DNA of 64,000 bases from Hanleya hanleyi (GCA_036873755.1 JAVTVY010036890.1:101683-165682); one strand, 5' to 3'; shown: positions 1 through 11,983, counted from the stretch's first letter. Numbers and translations: made by a program. Notes: generated from the letters alone by a model not told the origin.

Positions 1-198
1 CATCGCATAGCTCCATCGCTCCATCGCATAGCTCCATCGCTTAATCGCATAGCTCCATCGCGCATCGCATAGCTCCATCGCATAGCCTCATCGCGCATCG
101 CATAGCTCCATCGCGCATCGCATAGCTCCATCGCATAGCTCCATCGCGCATCGCATAGCTCCATCGTTCCATCGCATAGCTCCATCGCTCCATCGCGT
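1..198. repeat. Short-unit tandem satellite (TCCATCGCATAGC-type)
   Basis: The window opens inside a tandem array built from interleaved short words CATCGCATAGC and TCCATCGC, with occasional CGCATCGC variants. Copies are imperfect, and the left edge is cut by the window. It has no coding sense. Confidence 0.9.
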
Positions 199-343
199 TC
201 AATTAGAAATGAAAGACGCGATGGCCCCTCTCGGCCATCATACATATGTGTCTTTCCTGAGCGAGACTCAGACCAGTCCTTGCACGAAATAGAAGGGCTT
301 GCACCAGGATACGGCCTTGTCTCGAGAAGATGGAGCACATGTC
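199..343. other. Unannotated AT-rich DNA
   Basis: Nothing recognisable between the satellite and the left direct repeat of the next element. Confidence 0.5.
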
Positions 344-782
344 GAATTCGGTTAAATGATATTCTACGGTGGCCCATAGGGAACACCGGCTTTTTAAATA
401 GTTTTTTTTCACGTTCTTTTTACTTTTTTATGATTTTCTTGGGGTTTTTTTCTATTTCTCGCCTGTTTTCTACAAACAGTTTCTAGTTTATCACAGAATG
501 TCTTTTTATTTCTGTCATTCTTAAAGATCACCACTCCTTTTTTTTCACCGAAATTTCAAGAATTTAATCTGGTTTTCGGTGAAAACAAAATGGATGAAGA
601 AATTGTGAGGACGTTACTAGGAATGCGATAGATCTGATGACAGTCGGTGCTAAACAAGAAAATGTTTGTAGAAAATAGGCGAAAAAAATAAAATAAAATA
701 AAATAAAATAAACACAGAAAACCCCCGAAAAAAAAATCGATGTCCATTATGGACCACCGTAGAATTCGGTTAAATGATATTC
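344..782. mobile_element. 397-bp inverted-repeat MITE with 21-bp flanking direct repeats
   Basis: The element at 365-761 begins TACGGTGG and ends CCACCGTA. Its arms are diverged inverted repeats: the CGCCTGTTTTCTACAAACA region near 460 pairs with the TGTTTGTAGAAAATAGGCG region near 663. It also holds an (AAAAT)n run at 685-712. The 21 bases at 344-364 are repeated exactly at 762-782, immediately outside the two ends, which looks like an unusually long target-site duplication. No coding capacity is seen. Confidence 0.7.
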
Positions 783-1316
783 ATCATTACGGTGATACAT
801 TTCACAATAACACCATGGTTTTGCCTTGACTGAAGGTCACTCCGATTGGATAAATGGGTCTGAATCCTGTCTCGGTTGTACCGTTGTTATTTGCTTGATA
901 CACCTGGGAACGAGAAGGCAATACCAGGATCGCGGAGAACATCGCCAACAGCACAGAACAACAACAATATGGATCAATTTCATCACGCATGTAGATAATT
1001 ACCACAGTATGTAATAAACAATAGAAGCACATATTATACACCGACAACCTTTACTCTCGTGCGACGTGGCTGCCGCAACATTATCTATGATTCACTGACA
1101 TTATATAGCTTTGGACTATTTCATTACCGCGGCTCACGAATAATTGTCTCGTCGCTTGGCAACTGCCCAGGGCTCTGGAAATGAGGGTATAATTTATACC
1201 TTATTAGGAAGGCTAGGCCAGAGTGTTGGTTCGATACAGCGGTATCATACGCAGTTAACATCTCCGCCGTAGTGTATTGGCAGATTGGTGGACAATTCCT
1301 GGACGATTTAATAGCA
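783..1316 (+). other. 5' flank and putative 5'UTR of the RxKR-rich gene
   Basis: No ORF of note. A TATATAG word lies near 1101-1108, about 210 bases upstream of the ATG at 1317, and could be a TATA element. This is weak evidence. Confidence 0.3.
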
Positions 1317-1391
1317 ATGGATCTCCTGCGTTTTTCTGGATTTCTCTTGGTGTTCGTTTTTGTCTCGCTGTCAAGCGCATCTTCACACAAG
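1317..1391 (+). CDS. Exon 1 (signal peptide) of a secreted RxKR-rich basic protein
   Basis: An ATG opens 25 codons starting MDLLRFSGFLLVFVFVSLSS and ending at HK, directly followed by a consensus donor (AAG|gtgagc). The peptide is a textbook signal sequence: a positive residue near the N-terminus, a strongly hydrophobic core of about 13 residues, then small residues (SSASS) for signal-peptidase cleavage. The intron is phase 0, which matches the phase-0 borders of the exons at 8402 and 13956. The three pieces therefore form one open reading frame of about 249 codons. The joining is inference from phase, strand and shared composition; a further small exon in the 7-kb intron cannot be excluded. 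The family is not recognised. Confidence 0.55.
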
Positions 1392-1620
1392 GTGAGCTCA
1401 AGATTTAAACACATATAATTGTATGAAAGTGTATTAGCTGTGGACGAGGAACTTCATTTTGACTCGATTTCTATGAGCTTTGGTGATATCAATCTATAGG
1501 TTCGATAGATACATATACGATAAAGATAAAAAAGGATGCGCGTTTCAAGTTGGAGGTTGAACGCTGTTAGCGTGTGTACACTTCTGGTAACGGTACTTTT
1601 ACTTTTGGGGTGTTGGGAGC

Positions 1621-2381
1621 ACAGTGGCTTGGTTAGCAGTTGGTGTCTTCGTCGATGTTGTTGTTAATAATTGTGTTTTTTTCAAGAATGTGATTATTTC
1701 CCAACTTTTCATACACCACAATGACAGTGGATATCATAAAATTGCGTTCTGTACTGGAATAATCCGCTCCCAAGCACAGTGGCTTGGTTAGCAGTTGGTG
1801 TCTTCGTCGATGTTGTTGTTAATAATTGTTTTTTTTTAAGAATGTGATTATTTCCCAACTTTTCATACACCACAATGACAGTGGATAGCATAAAATTGCG
1901 TTCTGTACTGGAATAATCCGCTCCCAAGCACAGTGGCTTGGTTAGCAGTTGGTGTCTTCGTCGATATTGTTGTTAATAATTGTTTTTTTCAAGAACGTGA
2001 TTATTTTCCAACTTTTCATACACCACAATGACAGTGGATATCATAAAATTGCGTTCTCTACTGGAATAATCCGCTCCCAACCACAGCGGCTTGGTTAGCA
2101 GTTGTTGTCTTCGTCGATGTTGTTGTTAATAATTGTTTTTTTTTTCAAGAATGTAGTTATTAATTATCTATAAAGACAAAGATATAGTAGAGAAGGGGTA
2201 TGTAGATAGGTGTAGGTCGTATAGAACGCAATTTTATGAGATCCACTGACATTGTGGCATATGAAAAGGTGGGAAATAATTATATTCTTGATGAATTTCT
2301 TTTTAAATATTAACAACAACAACATCGACGAAAACACCCACTGCTAACCAAGCCACTGTGGTTGGGAGCGCATTATTCCAT
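1621..2381. repeat. 153-bp tandem array ending in an inverted copy
   Basis: Units starting ACAGTGGCTTGGTTAGCAG occur at about 1621, 1776, 1929 and 2082, giving a period of 153-155 bases; the last is partial. After a spacer of about 70 bases, 2226-2381 holds one copy in inverted orientation, so the block can fold back. Each unit carries GTTGTTGTTAATAATTGT followed by a T-run. Tandem cores of about 150-160 bp are known from bivalve Helitron-derived non-autonomous elements, but no diagnostic Helitron end was seen. The class is therefore open. Confidence 0.8.
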
Positions 2382-4512
2382 TATCATTCACAGATTAGCA
2401 AGCATCAGTATATGATGACTCTGGCCAACAGCCTTTGGCGCAAATAATGATTTCCCATTTTCCTCAAAACAGTCATAACATGATATCCCCAATATTATCA
2501 TTAATGATTCCATATTTAGATAATACAACTGTCCTTAAGGGGAATTCGAAAAGATAGGCTTGTTTGGATGACACATAATTCATAACGCAGGTCTGTATAT
2601 TCAGTACCTTGTCAGACGAACCAGGTCTAGGGATAACGGGATGGTGAGGCATATATATATAATACAATCTGGGTAAACCAAGATGGTAAATCAGGGGAAT
2701 ACCATCTAGACGTAACGCTATGAAAACTTCGTGCGAAATGTTCGCCGATATTCTGCGAGATCCCATAATAAGCCAATCACGACCATTTCTGCCTGATTGA
2801 CGTTTACTTCACGGCGATTAACATCTTCGCGCGGCACAATCTTTTGATATTTTCTACCCCCTAAAAAAGCCAGACTTCGGCAGGAGTAAACTCTTTGATC
2901 TTCACGCACACTGTCTGGGAATGATGCCATATTTGGATACTATTTCTCGATAGTGTTTATATATTAGTCCACGTGCTACCGTGTGTAATTAATGTGGACG
3001 TGATTTCAACAAGCTAGCCACCTGATTGGCTAACAAATGTAGTTTCAGATTCGCATGGGATTTATAAAGGGCTGAATTCAGATATGCTGTTCCGTAATAT
3101 TGTATCTGAGTTTACTGAGATTGTATATAATACAGTCAGAAAATGGAGCTGGCGCACCAATATTATTGGTGATCAACTTTATGACAAAGGGTTCATCCCC
3201 AATAAATGCTGCTGAGCAATGAGTGTAGATGTCGGGTCATTACCATTTATTGCTGATGGGCTATAAAAGCCCCAAAATAATTAACATTTACGACAATGTT
3301 AACGATACTGCGCCTGGCTGATTCCCACTTTCTTGTTTCGGCAGGTGAATTTAATTTAAGTGCTGCACGTTTTGTATGTCTCCATTATGTTTGGTAACTT
3401 GAAGAAAAAAATATATCATCTGAAATAACTTTACAATTCTGTTTTAAATGAATTATCCTTACCAAGTCTGACATGGAAAATCACTCATCTCTATCAGGCC
3501 GCATGTAAACCCCAGCAACATTACACAATCAGGTGCAAGATAATGGTCAAGAAATGAATGGTCTATTGTTGAACGCTCTCCACAAAGATAAATTTGCTGA
3601 AACGTTTGCGAAAAAAGTGTCGAAGCACATGTTACAGAACGACGCACACGCTTACCAGAAACAAAATAATTTTTTGACCTTACCAAAATATTTTTTTTAT
3701 TTTTGTTCAAATATTCCAGCCTATAATATGCTATTATTTTTCACGTTCCTTGCGATTTAACTCTTAAATAGGCGGTATGTTGGCTATTCAAGTTCTGATT
3801 TATTTGCTAATCATAGCGTCAATTAGGGACATGAAAAACACAGATACATATATGATCTCGAATCACCGAAATGCTGGAATGCCAATGGTTTTACACATGG
3901 CTATTTGAACGAAGTATATAGCTTGTCGCGATGTGATGTAATAGTTAGGCTGTACCTGAACGAGAGCGGTTGCTATAGCTGCGATACTGTGAAGTCTAGA
4001 ATGTTCTTAATTAATCAGTGAATAGAACAACGACGGGACTGGTATTCCATGTTTCTATCCCGATATAAAACGCTAAAATATCGAAATATTGCGTTCCACG
4101 CAAATATGTGTCGCTCATTTCTCTGACATATTTATGCCAGATTCCATATCCGCTACAACGGTATCGTCAGCAGTGTTGGGATTTGCGATCACCCCAGTCG
4201 TATCCATTGAAAGCTTTGGATTGCTCTAAAGTAACATATAAAATCAATGAATCTGGTTAGAAAACGGAGCCAGTGTCAATGTACTGGTGTGCACAATTCC
4301 AATATAGCGTACTGGACGACGTGACAGAACCGCTCAATAACATACGAGATTTACGCCGTGTTTCTATAACCCGCTCCATCCCAAATTGGAGCACCGAAGT
4401 CATCTACAATCCATCTGCCTCAGAAACATTCTAGTCACGCAAGACTACCTTCTACGGGAAGTTTCTACATTAAGTCTCAGTCCATCCCCCAAACGTTTGG
4501 GTGTGAGTAGGC
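2382..4512. other. Intron 1 sequence without recognisable content
   Basis: AT-rich sequence with short non-conserved ORFs only. I see no exon, RNA gene or clear repeat. Confidence 0.4.
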
Positions 4513-4711
4513 TACACTGCGAAAACAATTGTGTTGAAAATAACATAAATAGTGTTAAAATCAACGCGAATTAGTGTTGAAAACGATACGATTTTGTGTT
4601 GATATGTCAATTTCAACACGAAGCGGTGTTGATTCCAATACAAAATGTTTGTGTTGAAGTCATTTTAGCACCAAATTGTGTTAAAAACAACACAATTTTT
4701 TTAGCAGTGTA
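4513..4711. mobile_element. 195-bp TA-flanked MITE with internal GTGTTGA repeats
   Basis: The element at 4515-4709 has ends CACTGC and GCAGTG and is flanked by TA on both sides, as in Tc1/mariner-type MITEs. The interior is a run of diverged GTGTTGA/TCAACAC words in both orientations, so the whole element can fold into a branched hairpin. No coding capacity. Confidence 0.7.
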
Positions 4712-4784
4712 ATTTGGTAGGCGGTTAGGCGGTGTATCATTTTCATGTCTGCATCCGACGTCTCACACTTCAATGTTTTTCGAA

Positions 4785-5230
4785 TTAAGCTACAGATACC
4801 ATGCATTCTCATGGCATCAGATTGTTTATACCTCCTACTGTCAGATATACCCCCTGATTGTACTGAGGTTGAATCGCAGCGCGAAGCTTTTCTGTGCATG
4901 GCTCTCGGCCAATCAGCATCGTCCGTTTGTAAACGGAGCGGAGTGGGCTCAGTATGTCACAGCTAAACAACACGCTGTACCGTGTGTTATTCTGTGATAA
5001 TTTACTAGTTAATTCCTTAACTAGTTAATTCCTTAACAAGATATACCGGACGCATTTTCCATCACTCTCGTAGGCAGATACATGCTCCAGGTGTGATCAG
5101 TCTGCATGGATACAGACGGAATGTACATGTACGTGCGCCGTGTTTTTCTACACATAGAAGTCAGGGGGTGTTACACCGATAGTTTATGAGGTTACACACT
5201 CTGGCAATGGGAGAATGCTACCATGCTATT
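4785..5230 (+). repeat. Dispersed repeat, copy 1 (partner near 48285-48740)
   Basis: The segment containing CATTCTCATGGCATCAGATT, then a CAGCGCGAAGCTTTTCTG-like core and the CTCTGGCAATGGGAGA word near 5200, is repeated in the same order near 48290, 48370 and 48720. Divergence is considerable. Short ORFs across it are shadows of the repeat. Confidence 0.55.
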
Positions 5231-6742
5231 AAAGGTAATAGAAGTCACTCCGTCCGTGACGGGTCAAATTAATCGCAGGTATATCAACAGTATCATGTGT
5301 ATATGACAATGAAACTCGTAATCTAATACAAGTAGTTCACACACTAATAGCTCCGGCCGAGGGAGTGACGTAATGGGAGACTCGCTTTGGAGTTGGCGTT
5401 TCAGGATGTCCGCTGGTGATTTTTTGGCTTTGGCAGCCATTTTGGTTGTTTTTGCCCGTTTTTCTTGGTAAGTTATCTCCCTTTCCTATGTTAAGAGATA
5501 AGGATTTCCTTTAAAAGCCTTCTAGCCGAGAATTTTGCACAACAACATCCATCCAATTTGATAAACTTTGATATATATTGTGATTATATGCAAACAGTTA
5601 GAATATTAGAAAAAGTTAAATACGATTTATATGAATTCTTCATCAATATGCTTCAAAACGAGAGCTATTCCCTATGTTTTCTGGGTTATCAAATGGAACA
5701 TGGGTCAGTCCACTTAACGTTGCCTACAGCTAAAAAATGCACATCAACCTATATTTTTTTCTTTGTTTTTCCCCATATTACACAACTATGAATGCAACAA
5801 CACACATTATTCAAAAAGTTAATTACTTTGATTTACCGGCAGCGGACATCCTTAAAGATGTCTCTGACTTTTCTGCACATGTATGAAAGCTGCTTTGGTC
5901 TACCAGGCTGGTAGTCATGGCTTCCTTTGAGAGTGCCCCGGAATGTCACATGGTAGGCGAGGCCCCACGGTATTCCTGCACATGATAGCGACCAATAACA
6001 CAGATTGGACGATAGGGTATGACGATGTCTTGTCAGAGTATCATTGACAACTCCTGACAGCTTCTTTCTAGCAGAAAATTTGCTAGTGCTCCTATTTACA
6101 TTTCTAGTTTATGCCTGCTTGAAGTTCAGTATGGACAGTGTTGTGTGAATGAAACCTTTCTATTATGGACACGAAAACTCGTTATCGTCGTTATTCGTAA
6201 AGCAATTTGAAGGAAGAATGAGCAGTTTTGTCTCTGCTGTTCAGTGTCAACACTGTATTTCACCATTATGCTTGGTAACATAAAAAAACTTTATATGATC
6301 TAAATGAAGTCTTCTTGGGCCGTATGTATTAATTCACCTGCAATGTTACTACATGATATGCATGGATTACTGTTATGACAAGGCCTTAGCCGGTGCAAGA
6401 TCAAGGCCCAGAAATGAGTGGTCTGTCGTCGGGCAATCTCCATGTGGAGAAATATAAATAATGAGTGTGGATGTCCCAGAGTCCAACGTGTTTTCCTAGC
6501 AGAAATGTTCTATTGAAGAATTCGAAGACAAAGTTAATGAGTGGATATAAAACAATTTTTTGGAAATAAATCATAGACTTTTTTCATTTGAAGGAAATTG
6601 TTTGTTGATGAGCATCAAAGACAGAAGGAATAACATGCTATCCCTTAAACGCACTACCGGCTACTTCGCGAATGGTCTCTTCTGCCCGTTGGCCCGTAAT
6701 CTAAACTGGTTCGTTTTCTTGGAGAATGATTGTAACTATATG
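5231..6742. other. Intron 1 sequence without recognisable content
   Basis: A short duplicated ACTAGTTAATTCCTTA word lies just before this stretch, at about 5005-5035. Otherwise nothing supportable. Confidence 0.4.
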
Positions 6743-7192
6743 TTACCCAGAACCCTCAGTACAATTGGTATTATGTGAGGTCGGTCGGATGTGGCCTGGA
6801 AGTTCCTGGTCAGGTATAATTTCATCGCCCGCGAAAATGAAGATGGTCAATGTGGACGCAACGTCTCGGTGATCTCCGGTGTATACTCGGTTACCTTCGT
6901 GGATTTGCGCTTGGAAGTTCCGAATGGATCGATATAGTCTCGCCGGATGTAGATGACTTAGGAGCTCCAAATACGGACCATTCATCAGAACGATTCGCGT
7001 GTTCCAAGTGATACCATTCATGAGGAATAACCGATCCATCATTGGGGATATGTTGGTGAAATATTTTTCGTACATCATATTTTCTCTCGGAGAGTGACAC
7101 ATGGGGTGATTTGTGATGTTAAATAAGGCTATGGTCGCAGTGAGTTGGCCAGTGCGATGAAAATGCGATAACGCTTCCGCTTTCTCTTGCAT
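6743..7192 (-). CDS. Unidentified 149-codon ORF, possibly an element-derived fragment
   Basis: An uninterrupted minus-strand frame with protein-like composition: mixed hydrophobic strands, many His and Asn residues, and a stretch MNGITWNTRIVLMNGPYLEL around residues 59-78. It starts at an ATG after in-frame upstream sequence and ends at a TAG-type stop inside ordinary intron DNA. It lies antisense within the long first intron of the RxKR-rich gene. No motif could be assigned. It may be a remnant of a viral or transposon protein or a chance ORF. No splice sites or promoter were found. Confidence 0.25.
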   Translation of the reverse strand: MQEKAEALSHFHRTGQLTATIALFNITNHPMCHSPRENMMYEKYFTNISPMMDRLFLMNGITWNTRIVLMNGPYLELLSHLHPARLYRSIRNFQAQIHEGNRVYTGDHRDVASTLTIFIFAGDEIIPDQELPGHIRPTSHNTNCTEGSG

Positions 7193-8401
7193 CGAATACA
7201 GAGGAAAGATTACATCAATGCGCTATAATGTTCGCGTCGCGCGCCGAACAAGCATCGTGCTCTCGCTAAATGAAAATAGTGGGTCCTTTTTCTGGTTAAC
7301 TTGAGCCTGCGGTCATCTTAACTCTATCTATTATGCTGCAGTAATTGATACCAGGAACCAAGGCCTCCTGTAACAAAGCGATCTTAGGTTTTGATGGTTT
7401 ACCTGGACATTTTTGCTGATTGGGATGGGTTCTTGAGTCGATGCCTCTATTATGCAATCTCGTACATTTCATCCCCCGCGCTTGTTTTGAATTACCATGT
7501 GGGTATCTCAAGCCTGCGGTTTTTTCTTTGACTTCCGATCTCGATTTCAGCCTGACATCAAAGCAGTTTGGCCAGCGAGGAAATTCAAACCTGTCACATC
7601 TCATACCTCGCAACGGATTGGCGTAATCAGCTAGCTTAGCGCGTTCACTGATTGGTTTGATTTAGAGGAAACCCCTTGATCTATTTATATTCAGAACTGG
7701 TATAGGTAACTAACCAAGCCAGTGTATCGATCCTAACAGATCGATACACTGGCTCGCGAGGATGGTGTGACCGTAGCCTTACAGATTTGCTCTCTATAGC
7801 GCGGGTATATATTCTTGGATGACAGAAACAGAAACGGTCTGGTACAGGTTTTTTTCATTGATATTTGTATTCTTTTAACAACATATGAAAAACAAAATTA
7901 TATACATCGAAAAACATCTCCATTTGGCCAAGATCGTTCCGTGAAATCACTAAATGGATCGTCATACGATTGAATGTTTGTATGCAGTGGCAATACCGTA
8001 AATAACCTGATAACATTTACAGATGCAAGATTTTATATTATTCTTCTTACATCCCTTGGAACGAGTTGAAGAAGTTCTGAACGTGAAATGATATCCATTT
8101 TGTGTTGAATTGTTTAGTGATGAATTTAAAATATCACATGTTTTTCATAACAAAACTGATTGTTGATGCTAGATTGTATAACATAGAGTTTTAGATTATT
8201 GTCCGAGGATTAGCTCTTGCAGATTTCTGGGTAATCATACCGTATTAAAAATACCGGTACATTAATCATTTTCCCAACCTAACTAATTGTTTTCAAAATA
8301 CATTCATGTTAATGTTAAAGTTGCGTGCATTTCTTGACTGTTGTATAATTGGCTCGATTTCCAATACATTGATTTGTTCAATTTGTTTATTCCCATTCCA
8401 G
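7193..8401. other. Intron 1, 3' part, with one perfect hairpin
   Basis: A perfect 15-bp stem (GCCAGTGTATCGATC and its complement) with a 6-7 base loop lies at 7716-7752. The rest is AT-rich and without recognisable genes. The pyrimidine-rich tract and CAG acceptor that precede exon 2 end at 8401. Confidence 0.5.
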
Positions 8402-8482
8402 AATCATCACAATAAACGGGAAGCAGAATTGTCAGAAACTCTTCACCTTAAACATGAGCTCCATAGAGCAAAACGAGTCCAG
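8402..8482 (+). CDS. Exon 2 of the secreted RxKR-rich basic protein
   Basis: Exactly 27 codons between a TTCCATTCCAG-like acceptor and a GTAAGT donor, phase 0 on both sides. The peptide starts NHHNKREAELSETLHLKHEL and ends with a basic HRAKRVQ. It shares the charged helical character and the xxKR dibasic style of the last exon, which supports its membership in the same gene. Lys/Arg/His and Glu dominate, and there is no Cys. The function is unknown. Confidence 0.6.
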
Positions 8483-8764
8483 GTAAGTTTTCACCGGTCA
8501 ACGCAGTCTTGTTGCATGTTGTTTTTCAACACGGTGTGTGTGTTCTCAGTGTATATTTATTTCACCTCTAATTAGAGGAGGGGGAGGCATACACGAAGCC
8601 CTTTTTTGTCTGTCCGTATCGTCAAACTTGTACGAGGGGCATGCTGTCGGCAGTTTTTTTCACAGCTGATAACATAACCTTGGGCAGTCCGGCGATAACA
8701 CAGAAGCGTTGCCTTGCTCTGTTACCGTGGTGTTATCGCGGTACTTTTGTGTTTTGAGTTGGCC

Positions 8765-9110
8765 TGTACTGTATTTGATCGACAACTTCGAAACTTTCAT
8801 AGAAGTTGCTTAGTACCTTGCAGATGTGCAGTCTGCGCCTTTCGGGGGTTTCGATAATTTCCCCCTGAGTGATTGCCCTTTAAGTCAACGTCACTATATG
8901 CTTGTCCGGCCCATATCTCGGTTACTATTTGATCGACAACTTTGAATCATATATGGAAGATGCTTGGTACGTTGAAGATGTGCACTGTCAGACAGTTGGA
9001 TTTTTTGTAGTCGATGCTTGATATCGTGTAGGTTCTGCACTGTCAGATTTTTACCGGTTTCAATGATTTCTCCCGACCTATGGCCCTTTATCGTCAATAT
9101 CAATATATGC
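8765..9110. repeat. Diverged direct repeats in intron 2
   Basis: The words TTTGATCGACAACTT, GATGTGCA and a GGGTTTCGATAATTTC/CCGGTTTCAATGATTTC pair recur in order at about 8775-8890 and 8928-9105, so two to three diverged copies lie in tandem. I cannot name the family. Confidence 0.5.
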
Positions 9111-9282
9111 TATATAGAACACGCACTTTTTTCTTTTCTCCCTGGCGAGCCAGTTGATACTTACCAGGTGAATGATAACTATTACGTAACGCAACTTGGC
9201 TGGGTGGTGCTTAGTTGGTTCGTCGCGATATAGCTGAAATATTGTTAAAATCGGCGTTAAATTCTATTGACTCACCATGGGC

Positions 9283-10279
9283 GTCGCTAGGATTTTTCAA
9301 AGGGGGGTCGATTATCATAGCACTCTAGGCGAGGGTCCAGGGGCCGCCTAGGCCCCGGAAGCTCCGGGGTCCTAGATCGCCGGAGATGCGTTCTAAGCGT
9401 TTTCCCGGAATTAAATCTGAACATAATGTATGCAGATTTATGGTTATATTATACAGCTCTGGGACCTTAGATGGCCTGAGATGCATTCTGAGCGATTTCC
9501 AACAATTAAACTAACACGTCATTTGTCAAATATCAGTATTATATTTTTATTCTCTTGTCATCTTGAAAAGACAATAATAATGCTTTGGGGCGATATACCT
9601 TGTAGGCTAATCCAGTGGCGTCGGAATGTAATTGAAAGTGGGGGACCACTATCACAGCCCAACAGGCGGGGGTCCAGGGGCCGCCTAGGCCCCGGAAGCT
9701 CCGGGGTCCTAGATTGCCGGAGATGCGTTCTGAACGTTTTTCCGGGAATAAAACTGATCATACTGCATGCACATTTATGATTCTATTTTCACCATTTTCA
9801 CGGGTAAAACGTTTTGCACTTCGCCAACGGTAGACCGAGGCTGCCGATGCTTCATTATCAATACCACACGCATCGAGCAGAAGGAAAAAACACACGAGTT
9901 AGTGTTAATGATTAATTGAATAGTAAATTCGCCTGCTTTATCCGTCGAGGTTCCTCTGCTATATCCGTCGTGGGTGGAGTCTCATGAACAGAGCTACAGC
10001 TCTTTCATAATCCACTTTATGACCATAAAACGGAAAGTCGTGGTAAACCCATTGTTGAGCGAACTGACGCGTCACTACTGGAACGGACATGCTTACGAGC
10101 CTGGAGACGGACATTTTTCATTCCTTTTTTCCCCTTTTGCTCTTTTGTTTTGTTTTTGTTTTCTCTGTTTTTGTTTTTTTGTTGTTGTTTTTTTTCTCTT
10201 CTTTTTCTTCTGTTTTTTTTTTGGCGCGTCCAAGGGGGGGTCGTTCGCACCTGACGACCCCCCCCTAACGACGCCCCTG
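9283..10279. mobile_element. Composite MITE with GGGCGTCGYTAGG-type ends
   Basis: The left end GGGCGTCGCTAGG near 9285 is mirrored by CCTAACGACGCCCC ending near 10279. Inside, a block containing GGGTCCAGGGGCCGCCTAGG and AGCTCCGGGGTCCTAGAT occurs twice in direct orientation (about 9328-9420 and 9668-9760), indicating a nested or duplicated copy. The second copy has its own start GGCGTCGGAATG near 9614. A long T-rich tract lies at 10110-10220. ORFs over that tract are compositional artefacts. Confidence 0.6.
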
Positions 10280-11199
10280 CTCACTCACTCACTAGATGTA
10301 CACTGTCATGTTCTCGCTCTGCAGCCTGTAGTGGGGGTTGATAGAGGGGACACATCCAAGCGACATCTGTGCCGCCGTCATCCTTATATGCGATCATTAC
10401 GACGTTTCCCGGGCGAAGAGCTATAGTTCCCATAGTATCTATATACTTGGGAGGGATGCACTGCCGTATCCGTTTGGTTAGATTGCTTAACCAAATGCCT
10501 ACCACAGATGTTCACCGCTGACACGTCCGGTTATCTCCTCTTGCTCTCGAATATACCATTTACCTTCCTCCAACTGAATTCCGTCAATAAATCGATTTAC
10601 TTCTTATTGTGTAGTACAATTGTAATTTATCCAAAATACACACAAAAAAGCAAAAATCCTTTCAGTCTTATAATAAGCGCCCTCTGAGACATCACAGCTT
10701 ACAATCCCGAGTGAGATAGACCATGTAAAACCCAATTCACCACCACCATCCGCTGCCTCAAAAATAAACCCTATTTGATCATATTGAGTTATACTATGAC
10801 ATTCTCTTCAATGGGTATAATATTAACACTTTACATGGTTGATGCTAATATCCGGATATCTCGATAGATTGTCTTGTATAGATTCTTATTTTATCAAGTA
10901 CACCGAGCACAATGATGACAGGCGACTAATTTAAGAAAAACAATTGATTCTCTATGTGTTAATGGTATCCTGCCAACATTTGAAAGTGTAACTTTCCACG
11001 GAAAAATGACAAATGCGATAACAGCTCACCATTCCGAATTTGAAAACATTTCACATCTCCATTGTATCTATGACTCCTCGCCAGTATGTCCTGTATCCGT
11101 CTAGAACGAATTGACGTGAAACGTCAAGACTTGAGATAATGTCACAAACTCATCTGCTGATTGCACAATGTATATAGATTGCACCTCTCAATCCGATTA
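10280..11199. other. Intron 2 sequence without recognisable content
   Basis: No gene, repeat or motif I can support. Confidence 0.4.
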
Positions 11200-11535
11200 C
11201 AGTAACCACCGCGGCTTTGCTGAGGATATATTACACGATCCGCCACTGCATTGGTGAGGATAGTTTACATGATCTACCGCTGTATTGGTGCGGATAGATT
11301 ACACCATCCACCGCTGCATTGATGAGGATAGATTACACGATCCACCGTGGCTTTGGTGAGGATAGATTTACACGATCCACCGCTGCAGTGGTGAGGATAG
11401 ATTACACGATCCACCGCGGCTTTGGTGAGGGTAGATTACACGATCCACTACAGCATTGGTGAGAGCAGATTGCACGATTCCGCGGCTGTGGTGAGGGTAG
11501 ATTACACGATCCACCCCGACTTTGGTGAGGGTATT
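11200..11535. repeat. 34-bp tandem satellite
   Basis: About ten head-to-tail copies of a 34-bp unit of the form GATTACACGATCCACCGCGG followed by CTTTGGTGAGGATA, with small substitutions and some truncated units. There are no unique spacers, so it is not CRISPR-like. It runs into the 3' side of the gypsy-like relic. Confidence 0.9.
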
Positions 11536-11599
11536 GTTTTTTTTTCTCTCCCGATGAGTCCATAAGTAACTGAACAAGTGTCACTCCCCTTGTACTATG

Positions 11600-11983
11600 A
11601 GGGATCTGTAGAAATTTGGAGAGCTCTTCGTCCGAGAAGACACTGGTCTCAGAGTTCTCTTGAGTACAGAGTTGAGCGTTCTTTAATCTAATCTGGCAAA
11701 AGGAACCATTGTCTGATACGATGACTTGTGCTGAATCATGTGTTGAAAATTTGTCGAGGATGTGCTGGACTATTGCCGCCAATGTTGCGGAGGTCACGGA
11801 CATCACCCACTGTGGATGTGCACCAACGTCAACTAGGCACATTTCATCAGTGATAGTGTACTGTCCGTGATTTGTCTGGCCAGTCTCACAGTCGGATCGG
11901 TTACTTGTCGAAGACTTCAATGTGAATAAACTTCTCACAGGGCCTTTGCTAAATCCTGTGTTAAGTGAAACGATTTTATTCAA
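11600..11983 (-). pseudogene. Gypsy/Ty3-like integrase core relic
   Basis: On the minus strand, residues around 11842-11690 read CLVDVGAHPQWV, then AIVQHILDKFS and VIVSDNGSFC. This matches the first-Asp and second-Asp blocks of an rve-type integrase core as found in Ty3/gypsy elements (a VDAHSKW-type strand, then a VSDNG block). The frame continues upstream without similarity and downstream into the 34-bp satellite. The catalytic Glu block, RT, RNase H and LTRs are absent. It is a degenerate fragment in intron 2. Confidence 0.6.

Noticed and set aside
9974..10426. 150-codon plus-strand ORF and basic minus-strand ORFs
   Set aside because: The middle is a Phe/Leu/Cys or Lys/Gln/Arg run from a long T-rich tract inside the MITE; no independent support.
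11200..11535. Possible CRISPR-like array
   Set aside because: Units of 34 bp are contiguous with no unique spacers, and the DNA is eukaryotic; a plain satellite.
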